A stretch of DNA of 64,000 bases from Coprosoma sp963660615 (GCA_963660615.1 CAVKYE010000002.1:1-64000); one strand, 5' to 3'; positions 9,114 through 19,197 are shown, numbered from the stretch's first letter. Program-made: numbers and translations. The notes: generated from the letters alone by a model not told the origin.

Positions 9114-10151
9114 ATGACATTAATTTATTTTATAATCATATTAGGAGTAATCGTATTTATCCATGAATTTGGTCACTTCATATTTGCCAAAAAATCAGGT
9201 ATATACGTCTACGAATTTTCAATAGGAATGGGTCCAAGAATATTCAAGTGGAATAGAAAAAACGACGAAACAGACTACTGCATAAGACTATTTCCTATAG
9301 GTGGTTTCGTCCAAATGGCCGGAGAAGAAATAGAAGACGACACAAACATCCCAAAAGATAAAAAATTCGGTTCAAAAACCTTCGGGCAAAAATTCATGAC
9401 TGTAATCGCTGGAATAATGATGAATTTTATACTAGCCATAGTCTTATTATTTATAGTCGGACTAATAAATGGGTCACCCCAAAACAAACCAATCGTAGGA
9501 AAAATAGATTCTTCATTTGATGCCTATACATCAGGTTTAAAAGAAGGAGATCAAATTCTCAAAATAAACGGTAAAAATGCAAACACCACAGACAAACTAA
9601 CACTGCAGCTTCAAGTATACAAATCCCAACCAATAACCGTTGAAGTACTAAGAGATAATCAAACATATACATATAACATCACCCCAAAAGAAATCAAACA
9701 AAACGGTGAAACAACATATAAATATGGTTTTCAAATAAATGATGAAATCCAAACAGGAATATTGCCAGCTATAAAATATTCAATAACCAAAACACTAAGC
9801 TTAATTCATCAAATGATATTTATTGTATTTTATCTAATAACAGGGCAGTTAGAACTAGGGTCATTATCAGGCCCAGTCGGAATATATAACATAGTAGGAA
9901 CTGCCGCTCATACTGGATTAATATCATTATTATACCTAACGGCATATATCAGTATCAACGTAGGCTTCATAAACTTCTTACCAATTCCCGCATTTGATGG
10001 AGGTAGAATCTTATTTCTAATAATCGAAAAAATAAAAGGAAAACCAGTAGATCCAAAATTTGAAAACACAGTTCATTCAATAGGATTCTTCCTACTAATG
10101 GCCCTAATGATTTTAATAACATATAATGACATAATTCGAATAATAAAATAG
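9114..10151 (+). CDS. rseP: RIP-type site-2 zinc metalloprotease RseP/RasP
   Basis: The 345-residue membrane protease has the zinc motif HEFGHF at about 17-22 in the first transmembrane helix, a PDZ-like middle domain (about 125-200), and the second metal motif region NFLPIPAFDGG near 285 in a later helix. These proteins cut transmembrane anti-sigma factors, signal-peptide remnants and cell-division proteins inside the membrane. An AAGGAGG site precedes the ATG. Its position after cdsA is conserved in Bacilli. Confidence 0.94.
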   Translation: MTLIYFIIILGVIVFIHEFGHFIFAKKSGIYVYEFSIGMGPRIFKWNRKNDETDYCIRLFPIGGFVQMAGEEIEDDTNIPKDKKFGSKTFGQKFMTVIAGIMMNFILAIVLLFIVGLINGSPQNKPIVGKIDSSFDAYTSGLKEGDQILKINGKNANTTDKLTLQLQVYKSQPITVEVLRDNQTYTYNITPKEIKQNGETTYKYGFQINDEIQTGILPAIKYSITKTLSLIHQMIFIVFYLITGQLELGSLSGPVGIYNIVGTAAHTGLISLLYLTAYISINVGFINFLPIPAFDGGRILFLIIEKIKGKPVDPKFENTVHSIGFFLLMALMILITYNDIIRIIK

Positions 10152-10159
10152 GGGGATAC

Positions 10160-11056
10160 ATGTTAAAAGTAGATAAAATAACAAAATACTATGGAAACTT
10201 TAAAGCCGTAGATAACTTATCCTTTGAAGTAAAAGAAGGTGAAATATTTGGACTCCTTGGAGTAAATGGAGCTGGGAAAACCACCACCTTTAGAATGATA
10301 ATAGGACTTTTAGAACCATCATTTGGGAAAATAACCCTAAATGGTAAGCCAATAAGCTATAACATCACCGACCAAATAGGCTTTCTAACCGAAGAAAGAA
10401 GTCTCCTTACCAAAATGACCGTCAAAGAGCAGTGCCACTACTATGGCACCCTAAAAGGCATGAATAAAACCCAAATAAATAAAAGACTAGATGAACTATT
10501 AAAAAAATTTAGTATAACAAACTACAAAAATAAAAAAATCAAAGAACTATCAAAAGGAAATCAGCAAAAAATACAATTCATAACAGCCATCATAAATAAT
10601 CCAAAATTACTCATACTAGATGAGCCCTTCTCAGGCTTAGATCCATTTAACGTTGAACTATTTAAAAAAGAAATAACCGAAATGGCAAAAAAAGGAAGCA
10701 TTATAATATTTTCATCTCACAGAATGGAACACGTAGAACTTTTTTGCAAAAAGATAGCAATTTTAAAAGATGGAAAATCAGTTTTAAATGGTAACATATC
10801 AGACATAAAAAAAGAATACCGTAAAATGAACATAAAAGTAAAAGGCAATATAAAAGAAGAAAACATAAAACAAATAAAAGGTGTAACCGCCATCATAAAA
10901 AACAATCTAGAATATGAGATTAAAATAGAAAACGAAACCGTAGCTGAAAAAGTATTTGACGAAATAAAAAAATCAAAAGATATAACAAAGTACGTCTTAG
11001 AAGAACCATCATTAAACGAAATATTTATCGAAAAAGTAGGTGAAACCTATGAATAA
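10160..11056 (+). CDS. ABC transporter ATP-binding protein (NatA-like)
   Basis: The 298-residue ATPase has Walker A GVNGAGKTTTF, the signature LSKGNQQK and Walker B LLILDEPFSGLDP, plus a C-terminal regulatory extension as in NatA/CcmA-type exporters. It overlaps the downstream permease gene, which confirms the pairing. It powers export by an ABC-2 permease; the substrate (sodium, drug or peptide) cannot be read from sequence. It starts 8 bases after rseP with a GGGGG ribosome-binding site. Confidence 0.9.
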   Translation: MLKVDKITKYYGNFKAVDNLSFEVKEGEIFGLLGVNGAGKTTTFRMIIGLLEPSFGKITLNGKPISYNITDQIGFLTEERSLLTKMTVKEQCHYYGTLKGMNKTQINKRLDELLKKFSITNYKNKKIKELSKGNQQKIQFITAIINNPKLLILDEPFSGLDPFNVELFKKEITEMAKKGSIIIFSSHRMEHVELFCKKIAILKDGKSVLNGNISDIKKEYRKMNIKVKGNIKEENIKQIKGVTAIIKNNLEYEIKIENETVAEKVFDEIKKSKDITKYVLEEPSLNEIFIEKVGETYE

Positions 11057-12365
11057 AAAACTAAAATATCTAACATCAGTAAGCCTAAAAAGAAAAATAA
11101 AAACCAAATGGTTCGCTATAGTCAATATACTCCTTTTAATAATGATAGCAGGGCTAATGAATATCGATAGTGTAATAAAAGCCTTTGGTGGACAATTTGA
11201 TGAAAAACAAAAAATATTCGTAATCGATAACACAAACAAGACATACGAAATATTAAAAAAACAAAATGACACATATTCATCAGTAATTAAAACAGACAGT
11301 GAAAAAAGCGATTATAACATCAAAAAAACAAAAGAAAATTCAGATAAAATACTAAAGCAAAACAAAAACGCTTGGGTCATAGAAATAAATAGTGATGATA
11401 CAAAAGTCATATCAGTAAAACTAATATCAAATGATTACATAAGTGCCCAAGACTACACCGCCTTAGGAACCATCATAAACAACACAAAAAAAGAAATAGC
11501 CCTAACAGAAAGTAATATAGATGAAGAAATACTAAATAAAATATCAAATCCTATCAAAATAGAAAGAATAGTATTAGGACAAAATAAAACAGCCAAAGAC
11601 GAAAACGCCAAAATGATCATCGAAACCATCTTTCCAATTTTCATATTACCATTTTTCGCCTTAACAATATTTTTAGTTCAAATGATCGGAGCAGAGGTAA
11701 ACGATGAAAAAACAACCAGAGGCATGGAAATAATAATATCAAATGTTTCTCCAAAAACTCACCTAATGTCAAAAGTAATAGCCGGAAACTTATTTGTAAT
11801 TATTCAAGGATCGTTACTAGTCTTATTTGCCATAATAGGCTTTATAATAAGAATGATTTTAGGAACCGGAAACATAACCGAAATGAGCGGTCTAGATATT
11901 GGAAATACCATAAACGATATCCTGACAAGTAACATAGCCTCACAATTTATCTACATAATACCTTTAACTATACTTATGATGACACTTACATTCATAGCCT
12001 ACTCATTATTAGCCGGTGTCCTAGCCTCAATGACCACAAACATAGAAGACTTTCAGCAACTCCAAACACCAATAATGATAATATCATTAGTAGGATATTA
12101 TTTATCCATAATGGCAGGAGTATTCGAAGGATCGGCCTTCATAAAAGTATTAGCCTTCATTCCATTTATTTCAGCCATACTAGCCCCATGTTTATTAGTA
12201 TTAGGACAATTTAGTATAACTTCATTTATAATCGCAATTCTATTAGTTATATTAGTAATATATTTACTAATAAAATATGGATTTAAAATATACAAAGAAG
12301 GAATATTAAATTATTCATCAAAAGACCTATGGAAAAAAATGTTTAAAGCCCTAAAAAGCAAATAA
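11049..12365 (+). CDS. ABC-2 type permease (NatB-like)
   Basis: The 438-residue protein has one N-terminal transmembrane helix, a soluble external domain (about 40-175), and five or six C-terminal helices beginning around residue 190, the layout of NatB/YhaP permeases. I chose the ATG at 11049, preceded by AGGTGA, rather than GTG at 11040, which would overlap the ribosome-binding site. It overlaps the ATPase gene by 8 bases. It presumably extrudes a cation or small toxic compound with its partner (inference). Confidence 0.85.
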   Translation: MNKKLKYLTSVSLKRKIKTKWFAIVNILLLIMIAGLMNIDSVIKAFGGQFDEKQKIFVIDNTNKTYEILKKQNDTYSSVIKTDSEKSDYNIKKTKENSDKILKQNKNAWVIEINSDDTKVISVKLISNDYISAQDYTALGTIINNTKKEIALTESNIDEEILNKISNPIKIERIVLGQNKTAKDENAKMIIETIFPIFILPFFALTIFLVQMIGAEVNDEKTTRGMEIIISNVSPKTHLMSKVIAGNLFVIIQGSLLVLFAIIGFIIRMILGTGNITEMSGLDIGNTINDILTSNIASQFIYIIPLTILMMTLTFIAYSLLAGVLASMTTNIEDFQQLQTPIMIISLVGYYLSIMAGVFEGSAFIKVLAFIPFISAILAPCLLVLGQFSITSFIIAILLVILVIYLLIKYGFKIYKEGILNYSSKDLWKKMFKALKSK

Positions 12366-12379
12366 CCACCACCCTTAAC

Positions 12380-12465
12380 GCGAGAATGGCGGAATCGGTA
12401 GACGCGCTACCTTGAGGGGGTAGTGAATACAATTCGTGAGGGTTCAAATCCCTTTTCTCGCACCA
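12380..12465 (+). tRNA. tRNA-Leu (anticodon GAG)
   Basis: A full class II cloverleaf: acceptor GCGAGAA pairs with TTCTCGC, the anticodon stem CTACC/GGTAG encloses loop TTGAGGG, there is a long variable arm, the T loop is GGTTCAAATCC, and CCA is encoded (12463-12465). Anticodon GAG reads CTC/CTT leucine codons. Confidence 0.95.
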
Positions 12466-12477
12466 AAATAGTAACAA

Positions 12478-12503
12478 AAAAATACACAGAAATGTGTATT
12501 TTT
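12478..12503. terminator. Bidirectional terminator between tRNA-Leu and the dehydrogenase gene
   Basis: AAAATACAC (12479-12487) pairs with GTGTATTTT (12494-12502). There are T runs on the plus side and A runs before it, so it can serve the tRNA gene and the convergent minus-strand gene. Confidence 0.75.
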
Positions 12504-13467
12504 ATAATTTCTTATGAAGTTTAAGCATCTCAATAAGCATCTTATCACGATATAACGCAAGAGACTCATCATCATTACCAATCTCTCTAGGCCTATTTTT
12601 AATTTCTTCCTCCACACCTTTTCGGGCAATCTCTCCAAAAGAAGAAGGAAACTCCTTAAAATCAGCCATATCATTAAGCCACAAATTAATAGACGGTCCT
12701 AAATGCTTCATAAGCCCATCAATATGAGCCTTTCCACCACCAAGTTCAAAAACAAGAGAAGGACCCATAATACCCCAGCGAAGACCAGGACCAAAAGTAA
12801 CAGCCTTATCCGCATCCTCAATAGAACAAACACCACTCATAACAAGGTGACATACCTCTCTATATAAAGCCATTTGAAGCCTATTACAAATAAAACCTAA
12901 AGCCTCTTTCTTTAAAACAACAGGTTCCTTATCAATAGATAAATAAAATGCTTTTGCAAGACTAATAACCTCATCACTAGTCTTTTCACCTTTAGTAATT
13001 TCAACCAAAGGAATTAAATGCGGCGGATTATAAGGATGTGCTCCTATAAATCTCTCAGGATTACTAGCAAACTTGCAAATCTCTGTAACCAAAAGTCCAG
13101 AAGTAGAAGAAGCAATAATCGTATCATGACCAGTATATTTCTCCATCTCTAAAGCAAGCTTTTGTTTAACTTCATAATTTTCAGGCCCAGACTCACAAAT
13201 AAACTGAACATCACAAACAGCCTCCTCTAAAGAAGTAGTATAGCCAATTCTATCTTCAATCAAAGAAATATCAGAAGAAGAAACCACCTCATTATTGTAA
13301 AGAGAAATCAAACTATCGTGAATCCTTTCCTTCGCAAGATCTAAAGCCTCCTTAGACACATCATAAACCTTAACATCAAGCTTTTTCAAAGCAAAATATA
13401 AAGCCCAACTGTATCCAATAACACCAGCTCCAACGCAGGCAACTTTTTTAATATCTTTAACTTCCAT
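12502..13467 (-). CDS. 3-hydroxyacyl-CoA dehydrogenase family protein (L-gulonate/carnitine dehydrogenase type)
   Basis: The 321-residue NAD-dependent dehydrogenase has Rossmann motif GAGVIG at 13-18, the HPYNPPHLIPLVEI region with catalytic His near 135-150, and GFICNRLQMALYREV near 195. GPGLRWGIMGP (about 230) is typical of the lambda-crystallin/carnitine dehydrogenase branch rather than plain 3-hydroxybutyryl-CoA dehydrogenase. It oxidises a 3-hydroxy group; the substrate is not certain. The start is the ATG at 13467 with AAAGGATG upstream; a longer frame to 13605 would run into tRNA-Thr. It is a lone gene on the minus strand. Confidence 0.85.
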   Translation of the reverse strand: MEVKDIKKVACVGAGVIGYSWALYFALKKLDVKVYDVSKEALDLAKERIHDSLISLYNNEVVSSSDISLIEDRIGYTTSLEEAVCDVQFICESGPENYEVKQKLALEMEKYTGHDTIIASSTSGLLVTEICKFASNPERFIGAHPYNPPHLIPLVEITKGEKTSDEVISLAKAFYLSIDKEPVVLKKEALGFICNRLQMALYREVCHLVMSGVCSIEDADKAVTFGPGLRWGIMGPSLVFELGGGKAHIDGLMKHLGPSINLWLNDMADFKEFPSSFGEIARKGVEEEIKNRPREIGNDDESLALYRDKMLIEMLKLHKKL

Positions 13468-13578
13468 TAAATCATCCTTTCTATCATAATTAATTATAAC
13501 CCGAAAATAAACTTTTATCAACAAATACCAAAAAAATAAAGACAAAAATTCAAAAATGTTATATAATGTAATAGTAAT

Positions 13579-13654
13579 GCCGGAATAGCTCAGTTGGTAG
13601 AGCAATCGTCTCGTAATCGATAGGTCGCAAGTTCGAGTCTTGTTTCCGGCACCA
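13579..13654 (+). tRNA. tRNA-Thr (anticodon CGT)
   Basis: Class I cloverleaf: acceptor GCCGGAA/TTCCGGC, D arm GCTCAGTTGGTAGAGC, anticodon stem ATCGT/TCGAT (last pair weak), loop CTCGTAA, T arm GCAAG-TTCGAGT-CTTGT, and encoded CCA (13652-13654). CGT reads ACG threonine codons. A TATAAT box at 13562-13567 is a plausible -10. Confidence 0.92.
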
Positions 13655-13691
13655 TATGATAATAACTCAGAAAGTCTGAGCCTAATAAATG

Positions 13692-13716
13692 CTAACTAGA
13701 AAATAGTTAGTTTTTT
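13692..13716 (+). terminator. Terminator downstream of tRNA-Thr
   Basis: CTAACTA (13692-13698) pairs with TAGTTAG (13704-13710), followed by six T. A smaller hairpin CTCAG/CTGAG lies at 13670-13684. Confidence 0.75.
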
Positions 13717-13864
13717 AGTCAAAAAACTAAAATAGGTAAAATAATTATATTAAATCAAAAGCAAAAACTTTAAATGTATTCAAACAAAAAGCCCACAAAT
13801 AGACTTTACATTTTTAAAACAATGCTATATAATAGAAAACACAAAAAAAGGAGAGGAAACGCAA

Positions 13865-14581
13865 ATGAACAAATACTTATTAAAATTATTTAAAGAATTT
13901 CAAAGTGCATATGGAATAATAGATACACCAGATAACTTTGGCAGATATTTAGAACCATTTGCAAATTGGATAACCACTAAACAGATTGCCGCATCTAACT
14001 ACGTCCAATTATATGATTATATGAAAACAGACTACGAAGAACAAGAAGATATCATAGCTGAATTTGGAAAAGGAATATATGATACCGTTGCCATCGAAAT
14101 GGCAAATAGCACACCTTATAAGCCAGTAGTAATATCCCCATTTGCTGAAACCATAACCAAAGAAAGTGGTATTAAAGCATTTAAAGGAAAACTCACACAA
14201 TATGATGGCCATGTTTTCGTAAAATATCCGGAATTAATAGATTATTATAAAAACCCAAATTGTCATCCATCACTTAATGATAGAATAAACACACTAATGA
14301 CTCAATATCATTTTTCAGAAGAAGAATTAAAATTAATCTTAAGATTTATTAATTCAGATAAAACATTATTTATTGGAACATACGGTTCATTAGAAGACAA
14401 AGACTGCAAAGAAAACTTGCAAAGAATACGTCATCTATATCAAATGCTTAGCGATTTAAGTCAGAATAATGTAGAATTTTGCTCAGAAAGAATAGACGAT
14501 TCTTATTTATCTGCAGTTAAAGTCAACAGAGTAAAAACAAAAGAAAGAGAAAAAACTCTCATATTAAAAAAACACTTCTAG
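13865..14581 (+). CDS. Hypothetical cytoplasmic protein
   Basis: The 238-residue protein has no signal peptide, membrane segment or motif I can assign. It is mildly acidic at first and ends in a basic tail (VKTKEREKTLILKKHF). A GGAGAGGAAA site precedes the ATG and its own terminator follows, so it is monocistronic. Codon use matches the core genome, which suggests a resident lineage gene. Function unknown. Confidence 0.75.
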   Translation: MNKYLLKLFKEFQSAYGIIDTPDNFGRYLEPFANWITTKQIAASNYVQLYDYMKTDYEEQEDIIAEFGKGIYDTVAIEMANSTPYKPVVISPFAETITKESGIKAFKGKLTQYDGHVFVKYPELIDYYKNPNCHPSLNDRINTLMTQYHFSEEELKLILRFINSDKTLFIGTYGSLEDKDCKENLQRIRHLYQMLSDLSQNNVEFCSERIDDSYLSAVKVNRVKTKEREKTLILKKHF

Positions 14582-14602
14582 GAAACAAATCCTAGTTTTT
14601 TT
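14578..14602 (+). terminator. Terminator
   Basis: CTAGGA (14578-14583, overlapping the stop codon) pairs with TCCTAG (14590-14595), followed by seven T. Confidence 0.8.
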
Positions 14603-14688
14603 CACATCATTTTCACAAAAAGCATCTTGACAAACACAAACATATATAATAAAATGAATTGTACGGGACCATACAAAAGGAGAAAGAC

Positions 14689-15126
14689 ATGGAAAAAATA
14701 TTACTTAAAATAAAAACATTACATAAACTAGTAATGCAAGACTTTCTAGAAACAAACGAAGATTTACGTGACATAAACCCCCCAACACCAACCCAAATTC
14801 AAATCATGTATTACTTAATAAATCATCAAAAAGAAAAAGTCTATCAAAAAGACCTAGAAAAAGTATTAAACCTAAAAAGAGCCACCATCTCAGGCGTCTT
14901 ACACACCATGGAAAAAAATAATCTAATAGAAAGAGTAACATCAGAAGAAGACACAAGAGTAAAACAAATAATCCTAAACAAAAAAACAAAAGAAATCTAC
15001 GAAAAAAGCAAGGAAAAATTTCTAATCTTAGAACGCACCATCACCCAAAACTTAAACCAAGAAGAAATAAACAAATTTTTATCAACCATTGACAAAATGA
15101 TAAATAACCTAAAAAAGGAGAGATAA
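14689..15126 (+). CDS. MarR family transcriptional regulator
   Basis: The 145-residue winged-helix regulator shows VYQKDLEKVLNLKRATISGV (recognition helix region) and the wing EEDTRVKQIILNKK, both standard for MarR. It starts at ATG 14689 (AAAGGAG at 14676-14682). It sits 4 bases before two ABC exporter genes, so it very likely represses this efflux operon and is released by a transported compound (inference). The promoter upstream has TTGACA at 14627-14632 and TATAAT at 14645-14650. Confidence 0.9.
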   Translation: MEKILLKIKTLHKLVMQDFLETNEDLRDINPPTPTQIQIMYYLINHQKEKVYQKDLEKVLNLKRATISGVLHTMEKNNLIERVTSEEDTRVKQIILNKKTKEIYEKSKEKFLILERTITQNLNQEEINKFLSTIDKMINNLKKER

Positions 15127-15130
15127 AATA

Positions 15131-16891
15131 ATGATAAAATTAATAAAAAACTTAGACAAAAAAGACTTTTTTTACGCCTTATTATGTATAGTGTTAATAG
15201 TAGGCCAAGTATGGCTCGATTTAAAAATGCCAGACTACATGTCAGAAATAACCGTCCTAGTCCAAACCGAAGGAAGTAAAATGCAAGACATCCTCATAAA
15301 TGGAGGATACATGTTATTATGTGCCCTAGGAAGCCTAATCCTTGCCATCATAACTGGCTATTTTGCCGCCCATATCTCATCAAACTTCTCAAAAAACACC
15401 AGAGCCAAAATATTTAAAAAAGTAGAAGATCTAGATACAGACAAAATAAAAAGTTTTCAAACAGGAAGCCTCATCACCAGAACCACCAACGACGTAACCC
15501 AAATAGAAATGCTAATAGCCCTAGGACTTCAATTACTAGTAAAAGCCCCAATCACCGCCATTTGGGCCATCACCAAAATTCTAAACAAAAGCTGGCAGTG
15601 GAGCGCCCTAACCGGAGTTGCCGTAGTAATATTACTAAGCGTAATTGCCGTAATAATGGTAATAGTCGTTCCAAGATTCAAACTAGTTCAAAAAATGATC
15701 GACAAAATCAATGGAATAGCCAGAGAAAACCTAACTGGAATTAGAGTAGTAAGAGCCTTCAACGCCGAAGAATATCAAGAAAAAAAATTCGAAAAAGCCA
15801 ACACAGGTCTTACAAATCTTCAACTATTCAACCAAAAGAAATTCGCTATCATGATGCCATGTATGTACCTAGTTATGTACGGCCTAACCCTATCAATTTA
15901 CTTTGTTGGAGCCTACCTAATAGACGCATCACTAATGAGTGAAAAAATAACCATATTCGGAAACATGATAGTCTTTAGTTCATATGCCATGCAAGTAATA
16001 ATGTCTTTTTTAATGCTAGCTATGATTTTCATGATTCTTCCAAGAGCCCAAGTATCCGCAAAACGTATAAACGAAGTATTAAATGCCGAAAACGAAATCA
16101 AAGAAGGAACATACGATAAAGAAACAGAAGAAAAAGGAACCGTCGAATTCAAAAACGTTTCCTTCAAATATCCAAATGCCGACGAATACATTCTAAAAAA
16201 CATCTCCTTTAAAGCAAACAAAGGAGACACCGTAGCCTTTATCGGTTCAACCGGAAGCGGAAAATCAACACTAATAAACCTAGTGCCAAGGTTTTATGAC
16301 GCCACCGAAGGAGAAGTACTAGTAGACGGTATAAACGTCAAAGAATACAAAGAAGAAACCTTAAATAATAAACTAGGTTACGTTCCTCAAAAAGCCATCA
16401 TATTTAATGGAACCATAGAAGAAAACATCGCCTACGGTGAAAATGGCAAAGGCAAAAAAACCAAAGAAAAAATAATCGAATCTGCAAAAGTAGCTCAAGC
16501 AAGTGAATTTATCGAAAAAACAGATAACAAATACGAAACAAACATCGCCCAAGGCGGCAGCAACATATCAGGCGGTCAAAAACAACGACTAGCCATATCA
16601 AGAGCCATCGCAAGAGACCCAGAAATATATATATTCGATGACTCATTCTCAGCCCTAGACTACAAAACCGATGCAACCTTAAGAAAAGAACTAAAAAAAT
16701 ATACCAAAGACGCAACAAGTCTAATCGTCGCTCAAAGAATCGGAACCATAATGAATGCCGATACCATAGTCGTATTAGATAGTGGAAAATGCGTCGGAAT
16801 AGGAACCCACAAAGAACTACTAAAAACATGCGAAATATACAAAGAAATAGCCCTATCACAACTATCAAAGGAGGAGTTAGAAAATGCCTAA
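15131..16891 (+). CDS. Heterodimeric ABC exporter, subunit with degenerate ATP site
   Basis: The 586-residue half-transporter has six transmembrane helices (1-315), then a nucleotide-binding domain with Walker A GSTGSGKST, signature ISGGQKQRLAISRAI and Walker B YIFDDSFSALD. The Asp replacing the catalytic Glu after Walker B marks the degenerate site of BmrCD/TM287-288-type heterodimers. It overlaps its partner gene by 8 bases. Likely role: multidrug or peptide export, controlled by the adjacent MarR protein. Confidence 0.9.
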   Translation: MIKLIKNLDKKDFFYALLCIVLIVGQVWLDLKMPDYMSEITVLVQTEGSKMQDILINGGYMLLCALGSLILAIITGYFAAHISSNFSKNTRAKIFKKVEDLDTDKIKSFQTGSLITRTTNDVTQIEMLIALGLQLLVKAPITAIWAITKILNKSWQWSALTGVAVVILLSVIAVIMVIVVPRFKLVQKMIDKINGIARENLTGIRVVRAFNAEEYQEKKFEKANTGLTNLQLFNQKKFAIMMPCMYLVMYGLTLSIYFVGAYLIDASLMSEKITIFGNMIVFSSYAMQVIMSFLMLAMIFMILPRAQVSAKRINEVLNAENEIKEGTYDKETEEKGTVEFKNVSFKYPNADEYILKNISFKANKGDTVAFIGSTGSGKSTLINLVPRFYDATEGEVLVDGINVKEYKEETLNNKLGYVPQKAIIFNGTIEENIAYGENGKGKKTKEKIIESAKVAQASEFIEKTDNKYETNIAQGGSNISGGQKQRLAISRAIARDPEIYIFDDSFSALDYKTDATLRKELKKYTKDATSLIVAQRIGTIMNADTIVVLDSGKCVGIGTHKELLKTCEIYKEIALSQLSKEELENA

Positions 16892-19163
16892 ACCAAATAA
16901 CCAAATGCCACAAAAAGCAAACGATTTCAAAGCAGCCATTCAAAGACTCTTTCGTGAATTAAACATCTATAAAATACTACTAATAACTGCCTTCACCCTA
17001 GCCATATTAGGTTCAATTTTATCAATACTCGCACCAAACCAACTATCCAAACTAACCGATAAAATAACCGAAGGACTAACCATAAACCAAGAAAACCTAA
17101 AAGAATTACAAAACAAAATAGATACCAAATCCATCCAAGAAAAAACCCAAGACATCCTAAAAATAAATCTAAGTCAAACTACCATCCAAGAAATAACGCA
17201 AAACCCAAACGCATCAAATGAAGATAAACAAAAATTAGCGCAAATTCTAAAAAACATACAAACAGATAAAAATGCCATCAAAGATGTAAGTACCCTTTCA
17301 GAAACCACCCAAAAAATAATCCTTCCGAAGACCACCTATAAAGGAGTAACAATAACCACAAAAGACAAAATAAAACTCCTAAACATGGATAAACTAGATG
17401 CCCCAAAAAGCGTCCAAAAAGTCCTATTTAACGAAATAAAGATAGATGGCACCAAAATATCAAGTGAAGAGCAGTACGCCTTCATAAGCGCCATGAGTAC
17501 ATTAAAAAAAGACGCAAACGTAAACGACGTTTATAAAAAACTAGACAAAATGCCAGAAAGCATCAAAAAAGTAATAGAACCAAAAATGGACTTTACTAAA
17601 ATCAAACAAATAGTAATGTTACTAATATGCATGTATCTATTAAGTGCCACCTTCACATACATCCAATCAATATGTATGGCAAACGTCTCAAACAAATTCG
17701 CCAAAGCCCTAAGAGGAAGAATATCAAAAAAAATAAATAAACTTCCATTAAAATACTACGACAAACATAAATTTGGTGACATCCTATCTAGAATAACCAA
17801 TGACATAGACACCATCGCCCAATCAATGAACCAATCACTCGCATCATTAATAAGTAGTGTAACCCTATTTTTAGGAACAATAATAATGATGTTTATAACA
17901 AACTGGGTAATGGCCCTAACCGCCATACTATCATGCTTAATAGGATTCCTAGGCATGGTTGGCATCTTAAAAAAATCCCAAAAATATTTCCTAGCAAGAC
18001 AAAAAGAATTAGGAAATCTAAACGGACACATCGAAGAAATATACTCAGGACTAAACGTTGTTAAAGCATATAATGCAAAAAATTCAGCTAACCAAAAATT
18101 TGAAGAATACAATCAAAAAGTATGTGAAGCCAACAAAAAAAGTCAATTTCTATCAGGTATAATGCAACCAATGATGATGTTTATAGGAAACTTTGGTTAT
18201 GTAGCAGTATGTATCGTAGGAGCCCTCCTTGCCCTAAACGGACACATAACATTTGGTGTAATTGTAGCCTTCATAACATATGTAAGACTATTCACATCCC
18301 CACTAGGACAAATGGCCCAAGCCATGACATCATTGCAATCAACCGCCGCCGCCAGTGAAAGAGTATTCGAATTCTTAGACGAAGAAGAAATGAGCAACCA
18401 AAAAGAAATAGCCAAAACCCTAGACAAAACAAAAGTACAAGGAAAAATAGAATTCCAAAATGTTCAGTTCAAATATGATGGTAACGAAAAACCAACAATA
18501 AATGGATTCACCGCCACCGCCGAAAAAGGCCAAAAAATCGCCATAGTAGGTCCAACCGGAGCTGGTAAAACAACTCTAGTAAACCTATTAATGAAATTCT
18601 ACGAAATAAATGGAGGCGACATAAAAATAGACGGAGTATCAACCAAAGAACTAACAAGAGAAAACATCCACTCACTATTTACAATGGTACTCCAAGACAC
18701 ATGGTTATTTGAAGGAACCATTAAAGAAAACATAATCTATAATAGGCAAAACATCAACAATGAAAAAGTAGAAGAAGTATGTAAAGAAGTCGGACTAGAT
18801 CACTTCATAAGAACCCTAGAAAACGGTTACAATACAGTCATAACCGAAGGAAGCATCTCATCAGGGCAAAAACAACTACTAACCATCGCCAGAGGAATGT
18901 TAGAAGACTCACCATTTTTAATTCTAGATGAAGCTACCTCAAACGTCGACACCAGAACCGAAGAACTAGTTCAAAAAGCCATGGATAAATTAACAAAAGG
19001 CAAAACATCATTCATAATCGCCCATAGACTTTCAACCATCAAAAATGCCGACTTAATCCTTGTCATGAATAACGGAAACATAGTAGAACAAGGAAACCAC
19101 GAAGAACTTATGAAACTAGGTGGAGAATACGCCAAACTATACAATTCACAATTTGAACTATAA
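16884..19163 (+). CDS. Heterodimeric ABC exporter, catalytic subunit with large extracytoplasmic insert
   Basis: The 759-residue protein is about 170 longer than a usual half-transporter. Transmembrane helix 1 is near 29-52, then a soluble helical, Lys/Gln/Thr-rich insert runs to about 235 before helix 2, predicted outside the membrane. The nucleotide-binding domain is canonical: Walker A GPTGAGKTT, signature ISSGQKQLLTIARGM, Walker B LILDEATSNVD with the catalytic Glu. It forms the active half of the exporter with the preceding protein. The insert could gate or bind substrate outside (inference). Confidence 0.9.
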   Translation: MPKPNNQMPQKANDFKAAIQRLFRELNIYKILLITAFTLAILGSILSILAPNQLSKLTDKITEGLTINQENLKELQNKIDTKSIQEKTQDILKINLSQTTIQEITQNPNASNEDKQKLAQILKNIQTDKNAIKDVSTLSETTQKIILPKTTYKGVTITTKDKIKLLNMDKLDAPKSVQKVLFNEIKIDGTKISSEEQYAFISAMSTLKKDANVNDVYKKLDKMPESIKKVIEPKMDFTKIKQIVMLLICMYLLSATFTYIQSICMANVSNKFAKALRGRISKKINKLPLKYYDKHKFGDILSRITNDIDTIAQSMNQSLASLISSVTLFLGTIIMMFITNWVMALTAILSCLIGFLGMVGILKKSQKYFLARQKELGNLNGHIEEIYSGLNVVKAYNAKNSANQKFEEYNQKVCEANKKSQFLSGIMQPMMMFIGNFGYVAVCIVGALLALNGHITFGVIVAFITYVRLFTSPLGQMAQAMTSLQSTAAASERVFEFLDEEEMSNQKEIAKTLDKTKVQGKIEFQNVQFKYDGNEKPTINGFTATAEKGQKIAIVGPTGAGKTTLVNLLMKFYEINGGDIKIDGVSTKELTRENIHSLFTMVLQDTWLFEGTIKENIIYNRQNINNEKVEEVCKEVGLDHFIRTLENGYNTVITEGSISSGQKQLLTIARGMLEDSPFLILDEATSNVDTRTEELVQKAMDKLTKGKTSFIIAHRLSTIKNADLILVMNNGNIVEQGNHEELMKLGGEYAKLYNSQFEL

Positions 19164-19168
19164 AATAA

Positions 19169-19197
19169 AAGGCTGAAAACAAAATCAGTCTTTTTCG
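19169..19197 (+). terminator. Terminator after the ABC exporter operon
   Basis: GGCTGA (19171-19176) pairs with TCAGTC (19185-19190, with G-U pairing), followed by TTTTT. Confidence 0.65.

Noticed and set aside
13468..13605. N-terminal extension of the dehydrogenase gene
   Set aside because: It runs through the tRNA-Thr gene on the other strand; a proper ribosome-binding site precedes the ATG at 13467.
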